From GWE2-42-39 sp942493345 (GTDB lineage Bacteria; Bacteroidota; Bacteroidia; Bacteroidales; Prolixibacteraceae): a DNA stretch of 64,000 nucleotides. The stretch spans positions 496,001-560,000 of the forward strand of contig OW818695.1 in assembly GCA_942493345.1 (NCBI GenBank), given 5' to 3'. The notes below the pieces were generated by a model. That model worked only from the letters and a program-made list of their open reading frames with translations. It was not told the origin of the DNA and did not search any database. Made by a program: the position numbers and the translations under genes. Shown here piece after piece: positions 17,133 to 24,879 of this stretch (its first letter is position 1; each line of letters opens with the position of its first letter).

Positions 17133-18254
17133 ATGAAAAGAGCACTTTTTATCGACCGCGACGGGACGCTGATAGCAGAACCGGCTGACGAGCAGATTGA
17201 CTCGCTGGAAAAACTCGAATTCATCCCGAAGGTTTTTCGCAACATGCACTTTATTGCCAAAAACCTGTCGTACGAACTGGTGATGGTCAGCAACCAGGAT
17301 GGACTGGGAACTGCCAGTTTCCCGGAAGAAACATTCTGGCCTGCACACAATAAAATGCTGAAAGCGTTTGAAACAGAAGGTGTGGTCTTCAACGATATTC
17401 TGATCGACCGCAGCTTTCCGGACGACAATGCACCGACTCGTAAACCGCGTACCGGCTTGCTGGAAAAATACATGGACGGCAGCTACGATTTGGCCAACAG
17501 CTTTGTAATTGGCGACCGGTTGACCGATATCGAACTGGCAAAAAACCTCGGTGCAAAAGGAATTTTGCTCAACGATGGTTCGCTGGTAAACCAACTTCAG
17601 GAAAAAGGACTGGCCGAATATTGTGCGCTGGTTACTACCGATTGGGACGAAATTTATGCGAAAGTAGCCGCGCCGGAGCGTACTGCAGTGGTTATTAGAA
17701 ATACCAAAGAAACAAAAATACGGGTTGAACTGAACCTTGATGGAACCGGGAAAGGAAATATTCGCACCGGGCTGGGCTTTTTCGACCACATGCTCGACCA
17801 GATTGCCCGCCACTCGGGCGTTAATCTGACCGTTCAGGTGGATGGCGATTTGAATGTAGATGAGCACCACACCATTGAAGATACCGGTCTGGCGCTGGGT
17901 GAAGCATTCAAACTGGCGCTGGGCGATAAGCGTGGGGTCGAACGTTATGGCTACTGCCTGCCCATGGACGATTGTCTGGCGCAGGTGGCTATCGACTTTG
18001 GTGGCCGCCCGTGGATCGTCTGGAAGGCTGATTTCTTGCGCGAAAAAGTGGGCGATATGCCTACCGAGATGTTCTTCCATTTCTTCAAGTCGTTTTCGGA
18101 TGCTTCGCTTTCAAACCTGAATATTCAGGCTGAAGGAACAAACGAACATCATAAAATTGAAGGCATTTTTAAAGCGCTGGCTCGTTCCATCAAAATGGCT
18201 ATTCGGAAAGATGTGTTTAATTTTGAATTACCTTCAACGAAAGGAACGCTTTAA
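17133..18254 (+). CDS. hisB: bifunctional histidinol-phosphatase / imidazoleglycerol-phosphate dehydratase
   Basis: A 373-residue fusion. Residues 1-165 are a HAD-type histidinol-phosphate phosphatase (FIDRDGTLIAEP with the nucleophile Asp, MVSNQDGLGT, KPRTGLLEKY, VIGDRLTDIELAKNLG). Residues about 180-373 are imidazoleglycerol-phosphate dehydratase with the manganese-binding His motifs FFDHMLDQIARHSG, DEHHTIEDTGLALG and FFHFFKSFSD, and the C-terminal EGTNEHHKIEGIFKALARS. This supplies steps 7 and 9 of the pathway in one polypeptide, as in enterobacteria and many Bacteroidota. Confidence 0.97.
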   Translation: MKRALFIDRDGTLIAEPADEQIDSLEKLEFIPKVFRNMHFIAKNLSYELVMVSNQDGLGTASFPEETFWPAHNKMLKAFETEGVVFNDILIDRSFPDDNAPTRKPRTGLLEKYMDGSYDLANSFVIGDRLTDIELAKNLGAKGILLNDGSLVNQLQEKGLAEYCALVTTDWDEIYAKVAAPERTAVVIRNTKETKIRVELNLDGTGKGNIRTGLGFFDHMLDQIARHSGVNLTVQVDGDLNVDEHHTIEDTGLALGEAFKLALGDKRGVERYGYCLPMDDCLAQVAIDFGGRPWIVWKADFLREKVGDMPTEMFFHFFKSFSDASLSNLNIQAEGTNEHHKIEGIFKALARSIKMAIRKDVFNFELPSTKGTL

Positions 18255-18258
18255 TTTT

Positions 18259-18708
18259 TTAACCACAGAGACCACTGAGAAAATGCTTTCAGTAAATAAA
18301 ATAACGGAAACGATCATTGGATGTGCTATAAAAGTCCATTCTGCTTTAGGTCCCGGATTATTGGAATCTGCGTATCAACAATGTTTGTTTTATGAATTGA
18401 AGAAATCAGGATTAAAGGTTGAAAAAGAAAAGGCACTGCCGGTTATTTACGAAGAGGTCGAATTGGAATGTGGTTATCGATTGGATTTTTTGGTTGAAAA
18501 CCGAATTATTGTGGAACTTAAAGCAGTCGACGCATTAACCGACATTCATTTGGCTCAAATGCTGACTTACCTAAAATTGTCAGAATGTGAAATAGGATTA
18601 CTTATAAATTTTAATGTTACCCAATTAATAAAAGGAATTAAACGAGTAATTAATAACTAATAAAACTCAGAGAACTCTGCGAGCTACTTCGTGTTCTCTG
18701 TGGTAAAA
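18259..18708. repeat. operon-embedded cassette: inverted repeats around a GxxExxY gene
   Basis: The left arm at 18259-18281 contains ACCACAGAG (18262-18270). The right arm at 18661-18708 contains CTCTGTGGT (18696-18704), its perfect complement, with further imperfect pairing outside this core. Between the arms lies only the 125-codon GxxExxY gene. The unit fills the whole hisB-purU gap and is unrelated to histidine synthesis. Confidence 0.75.
18283..18660 (+). CDS. GxxExxY protein
   Basis: A 125-residue protein of the GxxExxY family (TIGR04256-type), named for the motif seen here as GLLESAY in SALGPGLLESAYQQCLFYEL. The rest fits the family: ECGYRLDFLVENRIIVELKAV (a strand pair with Asp and Glu-x-Lys reminiscent of PD-(D/E)xK nucleases), then LAQMLTYLKLSECEIGLLINF. 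The nuclease resemblance is an inference from motif spacing. Start ATG 18283; an earlier ATG at 18157 lies inside hisB and would read through the repeat. Function is unknown. A second, divergent copy is at 32801-33214. Confidence 0.85.
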   Translation: MLSVNKITETIIGCAIKVHSALGPGLLESAYQQCLFYELKKSGLKVEKEKALPVIYEEVELECGYRLDFLVENRIIVELKAVDALTDIHLAQMLTYLKLSECEIGLLINFNVTQLIKGIKRVINN

Positions 18709-18717
18709 ATTAAAGAT

Positions 18718-19590
18718 ATGACTACAGATAAAAGTAAATCGACTGCCATTCTTCTTATTCACTGCCCCGATAAACGGGGGCTTTTGGCGCTGGTAACCGA
18801 GTTTATCAATACCAACAATGGCAATATCCTGTACCTCGATCAGCATGTCGACCGGGAAGAAAAGTTATTTTACATGCGTGTGGAGTGGGATTTGAGCAAT
18901 TTCAATATCCCCAAGGAAAAAATTGCCGACTATTTTTCGACGCTCATTGCCCAGAAAAATCAGATGACTTTCGAAATCCATTTTTCAGAAGAAAAACCCC
19001 GCATGGCTATTTTTGTTTCAAAAATGTCGCATTGTTTGTTTGATCTTTTGGCTCGCTATACCGCCGGCGAATGGAATGTTGAAATTCCGTTGATTATCAG
19101 CAACCATCCCGACATGGCCGATGTTGCCCGCCGTTTCGACATCGAATATCACGTCTTTCCGGTAAACAAAGGCAACAAGGCGGAGATGGAAGCGCAGGAA
19201 ATTGCTTTGATGGAAAAGCACAAGGTCGATTTTATCGTTCTGGCCCGTTATATGCAGATCATCAGCGATGAATTTATTACTAATTTTCCAAACCGGATTA
19301 TTAACATTCACCACTCGTTTTTGCCGGCATTTGTTGGGGCAAAACCGTATCATGCAGCGTACGAGCGTGGAGTGAAAATCATTGGCGCTACCAGTCACTA
19401 CGTTACTACGGAGCTTGACGCCGGGCCTATCATCAAGCAGGAAGTTGCCCACATTAGCCATAAAGACACGGTGAACGACCTGATTGCCAAAGGACGTGAT
19501 CTGGAAAAGATCGTTCTTTCGAAAGCGGTAAACAAACATATCGAACGGAAAATACTGGTTTATAATAATCGTACAGTCGTTTTTAGTTAA
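18718..19590 (+). CDS. purU: formyltetrahydrofolate deformylase
   Basis: A 290-residue PurU, releasing formate from 10-formyl-THF to balance the one-carbon pool. Residues 8-85 form an ACT domain (ILLIHCPDKRGLLALVTEFI). Residues about 95-290 are the formyltransferase-type hydrolase with NIHHSFLPAFVGAKPYHAAY (catalytic Asn and His) and TSHYVTTELDAGPIIKQE (catalytic Asp). The start ATG 18718 avoids a 9-codon extension encoded by the repeat arm. Its position inside the his operon is not standard. One link is that histidine synthesis feeds AICAR into purine synthesis, which uses 10-formyl-THF. Confidence 0.93.
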   Translation: MTTDKSKSTAILLIHCPDKRGLLALVTEFINTNNGNILYLDQHVDREEKLFYMRVEWDLSNFNIPKEKIADYFSTLIAQKNQMTFEIHFSEEKPRMAIFVSKMSHCLFDLLARYTAGEWNVEIPLIISNHPDMADVARRFDIEYHVFPVNKGNKAEMEAQEIALMEKHKVDFIVLARYMQIISDEFITNFPNRIINIHHSFLPAFVGAKPYHAAYERGVKIIGATSHYVTTELDAGPIIKQEVAHISHKDTVNDLIAKGRDLEKIVLSKAVNKHIERKILVYNNRTVVFS

Positions 19591-19625
19591 AGGCCTCCTC
19601 CCAACCTCCTCCAAAGGAGAAGGAG
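19591..19625. repeat. GC-rich palindromic repeat, single copy
   Basis: AGGCCTCCTCCCAACCTCCT followed by CCAAAGGAGAAGGAG lies directly behind the purU stop. It is a solo arm of the repeat family seen as pairs at 20976-21144, 21871-21992, 35644-35757 and 50002-50166. Confidence 0.75.
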
Positions 19626-19684
19626 TGAAAAAATGGATATTATATATTGGCAATTCGATATTGGACATTTTTGAATCATTAATT

Positions 19685-20215
19685 ATGAGATTTTTAGTGT
19701 TTATATTTCTACTAATAGCAGTTTACACAAAAGCACAAATTCCGGTGAAAGAAATCCCGGCTGATTATGGCTACATCGTGAAAATCGGGCAACAAGTTCC
19801 CGATTTCTCAATGACAACTACGGGTGGCAAAACAATCCGGATGGCCGATCTGAAAGGCAAAGCAGTGATGCTTCAGTTCACAGCCAGTTGGTGCAGTGTT
19901 TGCCGAAAAGAAATGCCGCACATCGAAGCCGACATCTGGAAGAAATACAAAGACAACCCAAAATTTGCATTGTACGGAATTGATCTGGATGAACCCAAAG
20001 CAAAGGTTGAAAAATTTGCAAAGGAAATTCCGGTCACTTATCCGTTGGCGCTTGATCCGAAAGGTGGCATTTTCTATCAGTTTGCTGAAAAAGGAGCTGG
20101 TGTGACCCGCAATGTCATTATCGACAAAACCGGAAAAATTGTTTATATGACCAGACTATACAAAAATGAAGAGTTTCAGGAAATGAAAAAGGTAATTGCC
20201 GAACTTTTGAAGTAA
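19685..20215 (+). CDS. TlpA-like thioredoxin-fold protein, exported
   Basis: A 176-residue TlpA/ResA-type redoxin with a signal peptide (MRFLVFIFLLIAVYTKAQ) and one thioredoxin domain. The redox motif is WCSVC in LQFTASWCSVCRKEMPHIE, and the cis-Pro region appears as GAGVTRNVIIDKTGKIVYMT. Such proteins reduce disulfides or cytochrome haem ligands in the periplasm. Start ATG 19685 gives the signal peptide; an upstream ATG at 19625 adds 20 residues of spacer. It has no evident role in histidine synthesis and lies inside the operon between purU and hisH. Confidence 0.85.
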   Translation: MRFLVFIFLLIAVYTKAQIPVKEIPADYGYIVKIGQQVPDFSMTTTGGKTIRMADLKGKAVMLQFTASWCSVCRKEMPHIEADIWKKYKDNPKFALYGIDLDEPKAKVEKFAKEIPVTYPLALDPKGGIFYQFAEKGAGVTRNVIIDKTGKIVYMTRLYKNEEFQEMKKVIAELLK

Positions 20216-20226
20216 TTGAAGGATTG

Positions 20227-20298
20227 TAGCGCGTAGCAGAATCGAACTGCTATTTTCGGAATGAGAATCCGACTTCCTAACCGTTAGAAGAACGCGCC
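20227..20298 (-). tRNA. tRNA-Glu (CTC)
   Basis: Read on the minus strand, GGCGCGT pairs with ACGCGCT (acceptor stem, G-U at the first pair). The anticodon stem is TCGGA/TCCGA around the loop TTCTCAT, giving anticodon CTC for Glu codon GAG. The T arm is AGCAG/CTGCT with TTCGATT, and the D arm is TTCT/AGGAA. The gene is 72 bases, CCA is not encoded, and the discriminator is A. It lies antisense inside the his operon between the TlpA-like gene and hisH. Confidence 0.93.
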
Positions 20299-20381
20299 AA
20301 TTTTGAAAAGTAATAGGGTAAAAATACTGTAAAATGCCTCTCGTTGTTATCGGGCAGGACTGAAAAATTAAGAAAAAGAAT

Positions 20382-21026
20382 ATGAACATCGTAATTATAA
20401 AATATAACGCCGGAAATATTGAATCAGTAAATAATGCTTTGCTTCGGCTTGGTACGAAAGCTGAGATTACCGGTGATCACGAAAAAATAAAAGCGGCCGA
20501 CAAGGTAATTTTTCCTGGTGTTGGAGAAGCCAGCACTACCATGGCATACCTAAAAAAGGAAGGCTTGGATTTGCTCATTCCTTCTTTGAAACAACCGGTT
20601 TTGGGCATTTGTCTTGGATTGCAACTGATGTGCAGTCATTCCGAAGAAAACAATACACCTTGTCTGGGAATTTTCGAAGAAAAGGTGAAACGCTTTATCC
20701 CTGAACCGGGCATGGAATTCGTTACCAAAGTGCCGCACATGGGCTGGAACAACATTACCAATCTGAAAAGCGGCATTTTCGACCCGTCGCTCGAAAACCA
20801 GTTTGTATATTTTGTGCATTCGTATTATGCCACTGTTGGTGAGCATACTGCGGCCATTGGAAATTACATAACTCCTTTCAGCGCAGCCCTGCATCGCGAC
20901 AATTTTTATGCAACCCAGTTTCATCCTGAAAAAAGCGGACCCGTGGGTGCACGGATTTTGGAGAACTTTCTGAAAGGGGCCTCCCCTAACCCCTCCAAAG
21001 GAGGGGAATTTGTGAGCAATTTTTAA
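20382..21026 (+). CDS. hisH: imidazole glycerol phosphate synthase, glutaminase subunit
   Basis: A 214-residue class I glutamine amidotransferase that supplies ammonia to HisF. The triad is visible: Cys in VLGICLGLQLMCSHSEE, and His and Glu in FYATQFHPEKSGPVG. The oxyanion-strand motif IFPGVGEA and the HisF-contact block VPHMGWNNI are present. The last 17 or so residues (KGASPNPSKGGEFVSNF) are encoded by a GC-rich intergenic repeat that starts at 20976, so the normal C-terminus near LENFL has been extended and the stop is supplied downstream of the repeat arm. Confidence 0.96.
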   Translation: MNIVIIKYNAGNIESVNNALLRLGTKAEITGDHEKIKAADKVIFPGVGEASTTMAYLKKEGLDLLIPSLKQPVLGICLGLQLMCSHSEENNTPCLGIFEEKVKRFIPEPGMEFVTKVPHMGWNNITNLKSGIFDPSLENQFVYFVHSYYATVGEHTAAIGNYITPFSAALHRDNFYATQFHPEKSGPVGARILENFLKGASPNPSKGGEFVSNF

Positions 21027-21144
21027 AACAATTATGGATGAAAAGAATTTCAATAAATATGAAGCACGTTGACTCCCTCTCCTTTGGAGAGGGTTGGGGT
21101 GAGGCTTTTTTTCTCTCCTCCTTCGGAGGGGGCGGGGGGAGGCC
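20976..21144. repeat. paired GC-rich inverted-repeat element, hisH-hisA
   Basis: The left arm GGGGCCTCCCCTAACCCCTC with CAAAGGAGGGGAA (20976-21008) is mirrored by 21072-21105 (CTCCCTCTCCTTTGGAGAGG and onward) and by a second right-hand copy at 21112-21144 ending GGGGAGGCC. Each arm has its own small palindrome (CTCCAAAGGAG type), and the arms as a whole are inverted across about 60 AT-rich bases. The left arm encodes the C-terminus of HisH. Confidence 0.85.
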
Positions 21145-21147
21145 AAT

Positions 21148-21870
21148 ATGATAACAATCATTCCCGCTATCGACCTTATCGACGCCAAGTGCGTTCGCCT
21201 GTCGCAGGGCGATTACGACCGGAAAACCGTTTATAATGAAAATCCGCTCGAAGTAGCAAAAATGTTTGAAGATGCCGGAATTACCCGGTTGCACCTGGTC
21301 GATTTGGATGGCGCCAAAGCCAAACACATTGTCAACTACAAAGTATTGGAAACCATTTCTTCGAAAACCAGTCTGGTGATCGACTTTGGCGGCGGGTTGA
21401 AATCGGACGAAGATTTGCGCATTGCATTTGAAAGCGGTGCAACGATGGTTACCGGCGGCAGCATTGCCGTGAAAGACCGCGAAACATTTCTGCACTGGAT
21501 TGAAACGTATGGCCCGGAAAAAATCATTCTCGGGGCCGATGCCAAAGACAAAAAAATTGCCGTCAGCGGATGGCAGGAAGTATCGGAACTGCCCATCCTC
21601 GATTTCATTGAAAGCTATACCAGCCGGGGCATTCAGAAAGTTATTTCAACAGACATTGCCCGCGATGGCATGTTGACCGGCCCCAGCATCGACCTGTACA
21701 AAGAAATCATGGCGCAGTTCCCGAAACTCGAATTGATTGCCAGCGGCGGAATTGCCACCATGAAAGACATCTATGAGTTAGACGAAATGGGCGTTCCGGG
21801 AGTAATTACCGGCAAAGCGATTTATGAGAATAGGATTAGTTTGGATGAAATAGAGGAATTTTATAAATAG
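21148..21870 (+). CDS. hisA: phosphoribosylformimino-5-aminoimidazole carboxamide ribotide isomerase
   Basis: A 240-residue TIM barrel, the Amadori isomerase ahead of HisHF. The N-terminal catalytic Asp is in IIPAIDLIDAKCVRLSQGDY, the repeat half-barrel phosphate loops are DFGGGLKSDEDLRIAF and IASGGIATMKDIYELDEMG, and the second catalytic Asp is in STDIARDGMLTGPS. Length is standard. The ATG is only four bases from the end of the upstream GC-rich repeat. Confidence 0.97.
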   Translation: MITIIPAIDLIDAKCVRLSQGDYDRKTVYNENPLEVAKMFEDAGITRLHLVDLDGAKAKHIVNYKVLETISSKTSLVIDFGGGLKSDEDLRIAFESGATMVTGGSIAVKDRETFLHWIETYGPEKIILGADAKDKKIAVSGWQEVSELPILDFIESYTSRGIQKVISTDIARDGMLTGPSIDLYKEIMAQFPKLELIASGGIATMKDIYELDEMGVPGVITGKAIYENRISLDEIEEFYK

Positions 21871-21992
21871 AAGCCCCCTCTTGATCTCCCCCAATTGGGG
21901 GAGAAACGAAGAAACAAGGGCATTGATAGTATTAATAGTGTTTTTCAAAGAACGAAACTCCTTCCCCGTTGGGGAAGGTTGGGAAGGGGCCT
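21871..21992. repeat. paired GC-rich inverted-repeat element, hisA-hisF
   Basis: The left arm AGCCCCCTCTTGATCTCCCC with CAATTGGGGGAG (21872-21904) is inverted by CTCCTTCCCCGTTGGGGAAG with GTTGGGAAGGGGCC (21959-21992). The middle of about 55 bases is AT-rich. It starts right behind the hisA stop and ends six bases before the hisF ATG. Confidence 0.85.
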
Positions 21993-21997
21993 TTTTT

Positions 21998-22750
21998 ATG
22001 CTAGCAAAACGAATCATACCATGCCTTGATATCAAAGACGGTCAGACCGTGAAAGGCATCAATTTTCTGAATATTAAAAGCGTGGGCGACCCGGTTGAGT
22101 TGGGCGCGATGTATGCCGAACAAGGAGCCGACGAACTGGTTTTCCTCGACATTACCGCCACGCACGAAGGCCGAAAAACCTTTGTGGAACTGGTAAAACG
22201 TATTGCCCGCGAGCTGAACATCCCGTTTACCGTGGGTGGCGGCATCAGCGAACTGAAAGATGCCGATGCTTTGTTGAGCGCCGGCGCCGATAAAATCAGT
22301 ATCAACTCGTCGGCTGTTCGCAATCCAAAGCTGATCGACGATCTGGCGCTGAACTTTGGAACACAGTTCGTGGTAGTTGCTATTGATGGCAAAAATTATA
22401 ATGACCGCTGGACGGTAACTGTCAACGGGGGACGAATACCAACCGAAAGAGAATTGTTTTCGTGGGCCAAAGAGGCCGAAAATCGCGGTGCCGGCGAAAT
22501 TTTGTTTACCTCGATGGATCACGACGGCACAAAAAACGGTTTTGCCAACAAAGAACTGGCGCAAATGGCCGATATGCTAAAAATACCGATCATCGCATCG
22601 GGTGGCGCCGGGAATATGGAGCATTTTGTGGACGTGTTTACTGAAGGAAAAGCCGATGCCGGTTTGGCCGCCAGCATCTTTCATTACAAAGAAATTGCCA
22701 TACCCGATTTGAAGGATTATCTTCGCATGAAGGGAATTTCAATTAGATAG
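21998..22750 (+). CDS. hisF: imidazole glycerol phosphate synthase, cyclase subunit
   Basis: A 250-residue TIM barrel that forms IGP and AICAR with HisH. The start ATG 21998 gives the canonical MLAKRIIPCLDIKDGQTVKG; an open frame reaching back to 21881 runs through the repeat and is rejected. Catalytic Asp residues lie in PCLDIKDG and TSMDHDGTKNGF. Phosphate loops are TVGGGISELKDADALLSAGAD and IASGGAGNMEHFVDVF. It is directly followed by a four-helix-bundle cassette. Confidence 0.97.
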   Translation: MLAKRIIPCLDIKDGQTVKGINFLNIKSVGDPVELGAMYAEQGADELVFLDITATHEGRKTFVELVKRIARELNIPFTVGGGISELKDADALLSAGADKISINSSAVRNPKLIDDLALNFGTQFVVVAIDGKNYNDRWTVTVNGGRIPTERELFSWAKEAENRGAGEILFTSMDHDGTKNGFANKELAQMADMLKIPIIASGGAGNMEHFVDVFTEGKADAGLAASIFHYKEIAIPDLKDYLRMKGISIR

Positions 22751-22756
22751 AGACAC

Positions 22757-23181
22757 AAGCTTCTGGCTGCAGGCTTCAGGCAAAATAAAATTGGATATGA
22801 AAGATTTTAAGAAGTTACAAATATGGCAAAAGGGAATTGAGATCGTTAAACTTAGTTACAAGATTACAGAGCAATTACCTTCGACTGAAAAATTCAATTT
22901 AGTCAGCCAAATAAATAGAGCAGCCATATCAATACCATCGAACATTGCAGAAGGAAGCAGTCGCCGAAGCGAAAAAGATTATTTTCGCTTTCTTGAAATT
23001 GCTTTAGGCAGTTGTTTTGAATTAGAAACTCAATTATTAATATTGATCGAATTGGGATTTATCACTTCAGAAAGTATTAATGGGCTTTTATCAGAAGTAA
23101 AACTGGAACAGCAAATGATAAGTGCCTTTTCTCAAAAGTTACAGATTTAAACTTATAGCTTGCGGCTTGCAGCCTGAAGCT
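22757..23181. repeat. operon-embedded cassette: inverted repeats around a four-helix-bundle gene
   Basis: The left arm AAGCTTCTGGCTGCAGGCTT (22757 onward, to 22780) and right arm AGCTTGCGGCTTGCAGCCTG (23157 onward, to 23181) are imperfect inverted repeats, with about 19 of 24 positions complementary. Between them lies only the 117-codon gene. The unit exactly fills the hisF-hisIE gap. Confidence 0.82.
22797..23150 (+). CDS. four-helix-bundle protein (S23/IVP family)
   Basis: A 117-residue protein of the family first found inside 23S rRNA intervening sequences (TIGR02436-type) and homologous to the RNA-binding Avd proteins of diversity-generating retroelements. Diagnostic blocks are KDFKKLQIWQKGIEIVKLSY, QINRAAISIPSNIAEGSSRR and YFRFLEIALGSCFELETQL. 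It is the classical IPSNIAEG subfamily, like the copy at 53024. Start ATG 22797. Family members form pentameric barrels with a basic surface; the role here is unknown. Confidence 0.9.
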   Translation: MKDFKKLQIWQKGIEIVKLSYKITEQLPSTEKFNLVSQINRAAISIPSNIAEGSSRRSEKDYFRFLEIALGSCFELETQLLILIELGFITSESINGLLSEVKLEQQMISAFSQKLQI

Positions 23182-23201
23182 AAATTATATAACTCACAAA
23201 T

Positions 23202-23813
23202 ATGACAAAAGAAAATACACAACTTGATTTCACTAAACTAAACGGCCTGATTCCGGCCATTATTCAGGATAATACCACCAACGTTGTTTTGATGTTGGGA
23301 TTTATGAACGAAGAGGCTCTTGCCAAAACCGAAGAAACCGGGAAAGTAACTTTTTTCAGCCGCACCAAAAACCGGCTGTGGACCAAAGGCGAAGAATCGG
23401 GCAATTTCCTGAATGTCGTTTCTATGGCATCGGATTGCGACAACGATACCCTGCTGATTAAGGTGAACCCGGTGGGGCCAACCTGCCACACGGGGGCAGA
23501 TACCTGCTGGGGCGAAGAAAACCAGGAAAGCGACCTGATGTTCCTTGAATACCTTCAGGATTTTATCGACCAGCGGAAACAGGAGATGCCGGAAGGCTCA
23601 TACACCACTTCGCTGTTCCAAAAAGGGACACGCAAAATCACGCAGAAAGTGGGCGAAGAAGCAGTGGAGACCATCATCGGGGCAATGGCCAACGACGATG
23701 AGAATTTTTTGTATGAGGGAGCCGATTTGCTCTATCACCTCATCGTTTTGCTGACACACAAAGGCTACCGAATCGAGGATTTGGCGCGCGAACTGAAGAA
23801 ACGGCACAAATAA
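23202..23813 (+). CDS. hisIE: bifunctional phosphoribosyl-AMP cyclohydrolase / phosphoribosyl-ATP pyrophosphatase
   Basis: A 203-residue fusion for steps 2 and 3 of histidine synthesis. Residues 1-110 form HisI with LMLGFMNEEALAKTEETGKV, FFSRTKNRLWTKGEESGN, ASDCDNDTLLIKVNPVGPTC and the zinc and magnesium ligands Cys/His in TCHTGADTCW. Residues about 115-203 form HisE, an all-alpha pyrophosphohydrolase with the EExxE-type signature in KVGEEAVETIIGAMANDDE and ADLLYHLIVLLTHKG. It is the last gene of the operon; no clear hairpin terminator was seen in the 39 bases to the convergent EamA gene. Confidence 0.97.
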   Translation: MTKENTQLDFTKLNGLIPAIIQDNTTNVVLMLGFMNEEALAKTEETGKVTFFSRTKNRLWTKGEESGNFLNVVSMASDCDNDTLLIKVNPVGPTCHTGADTCWGEENQESDLMFLEYLQDFIDQRKQEMPEGSYTTSLFQKGTRKITQKVGEEAVETIIGAMANDDENFLYEGADLLYHLIVLLTHKGYRIEDLARELKKRHK

Positions 23814-23852
23814 TATCGTCAGATCTGATTTCTTTTGCGGAGTTTCGGAGGA

Positions 23853-24758
23853 TTAACTTTGTTGTTTTTTCTTTTTAACAACCAGTATAGCGCCTATTAA
23901 AACAATAATGGCGCCCGCTATCGAAAACACTGAGAATTTTTCGGCGGCAATCCACGATACCTCAATGGTTGCAAGAATTGCCATCGTAATAAAAGTGATT
24001 ATCGGGTTCAGGACAAGAATAATGCTAACCTTGCTGGCCTCCATAAATTTTAGGGCCAGCGACAGCGTTCCGTACGAAATCAGGGTGTTCAATCCTAGCG
24101 AAATCAGTAATAACCACCATTTCCAACTCAGCTCAAGCAGGGGTGATAGATTGATAAAAGGCAGGTACAATAAAACGGGCAGACCAAACAGGAACAAATT
24201 CAACGATGCTGTAGAATAACGATTGACTAGTTTTTTTTGCATCGCGGCATAAAAAGCCCAGGTTAAAGCGCCTGAAAGGGTTAATAAAAAACCCAGATTG
24301 TACAGTTTTTCATCGCCATGTGTTTGTCCTAACTGGTTATGATAAAAAACGAACAGTCCGATGGTGGCCAGTCCAAAACCAACAATTTGCAAAACAGTTA
24401 CCCGTTCGTTGAAAAGAATAATCCCGATCAGTGCCAGGGTTACCGGGCCGGTTTGGATCACAACCTGCGTATTTCCGGGTCCCATATAATGAACGCCAAG
24501 CATGAAGCCCATGTAATTCCAAGCCAGACAAAGAGTAGCTGCAACCAGTATCCAGGGCGGACGAACCAGGATTTTCATTTCGGATGGCGATTTATATAAA
24601 TGGTAAACAAGCATGGCAAAGAATGCGATCGAAAAACGGAACCAGACGATTGTAGCCGGTTCAACCCGATTGGCAGCAACCTTTAGTCCGATAGCCAGAA
24701 AGCCCCAGCAGAGAGCCGTTATCGACGCAAAAATTATTCCCTTCCGCAGATTTCCCAT
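23853..24758 (-). CDS. EamA family (DMT superfamily) transporter
   Basis: A 301-residue inner-membrane protein with two EamA repeats, each of five predicted helices. Marks are ALCWGFLAIGLKVAANRVEPATIVWFRF at the start of repeat 1 and GALTWAFYAAMQKKLVNRYS at the start of repeat 2. The C-terminus is KKKKQ. Family members export amino acids, nucleosides or other metabolites; the substrate cannot be assigned. It lies between hisIE and pheT, reads on the minus strand and may follow pheT transcription past the hairpin at 24836. Confidence 0.88.
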   Translation of the reverse strand: MGNLRKGIIFASITALCWGFLAIGLKVAANRVEPATIVWFRFSIAFFAMLVYHLYKSPSEMKILVRPPWILVAATLCLAWNYMGFMLGVHYMGPGNTQVVIQTGPVTLALIGIILFNERVTVLQIVGFGLATIGLFVFYHNQLGQTHGDEKLYNLGFLLTLSGALTWAFYAAMQKKLVNRYSTASLNLFLFGLPVLLYLPFINLSPLLELSWKWWLLLISLGLNTLISYGTLSLALKFMEASKVSIILVLNPIITFITMAILATIEVSWIAAEKFSVFSIAGAIIVLIGAILVVKKKKQQS

Positions 24759-24835
24759 ATAATTGTATTTGTTTTTTTAAAGGCCAAAATGTATACTGAA
24801 ATTTTTGATTGCATCGCGATAACCAAAGAATAAAA

Positions 24836-24863
24836 AAAGCCAACCTTTTTTGTGGTTGGCTTT
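24836..24863 (-). terminator. pheT terminator
   Basis: AAAGCCAACC (24836-24845) pairs with GGTTGGCTTT (24854-24863). On the minus strand the stem is followed by a run of T, directly after the pheT stop. Confidence 0.82.
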
Positions 24864-24879
24864 CGAAGTTTTTATCTAT

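Noticed and set aside
17124..18080. 318-codon frame antisense to hisB
   Set aside because: A mirror of the HisB coding pattern; no domain and no upstream signals.
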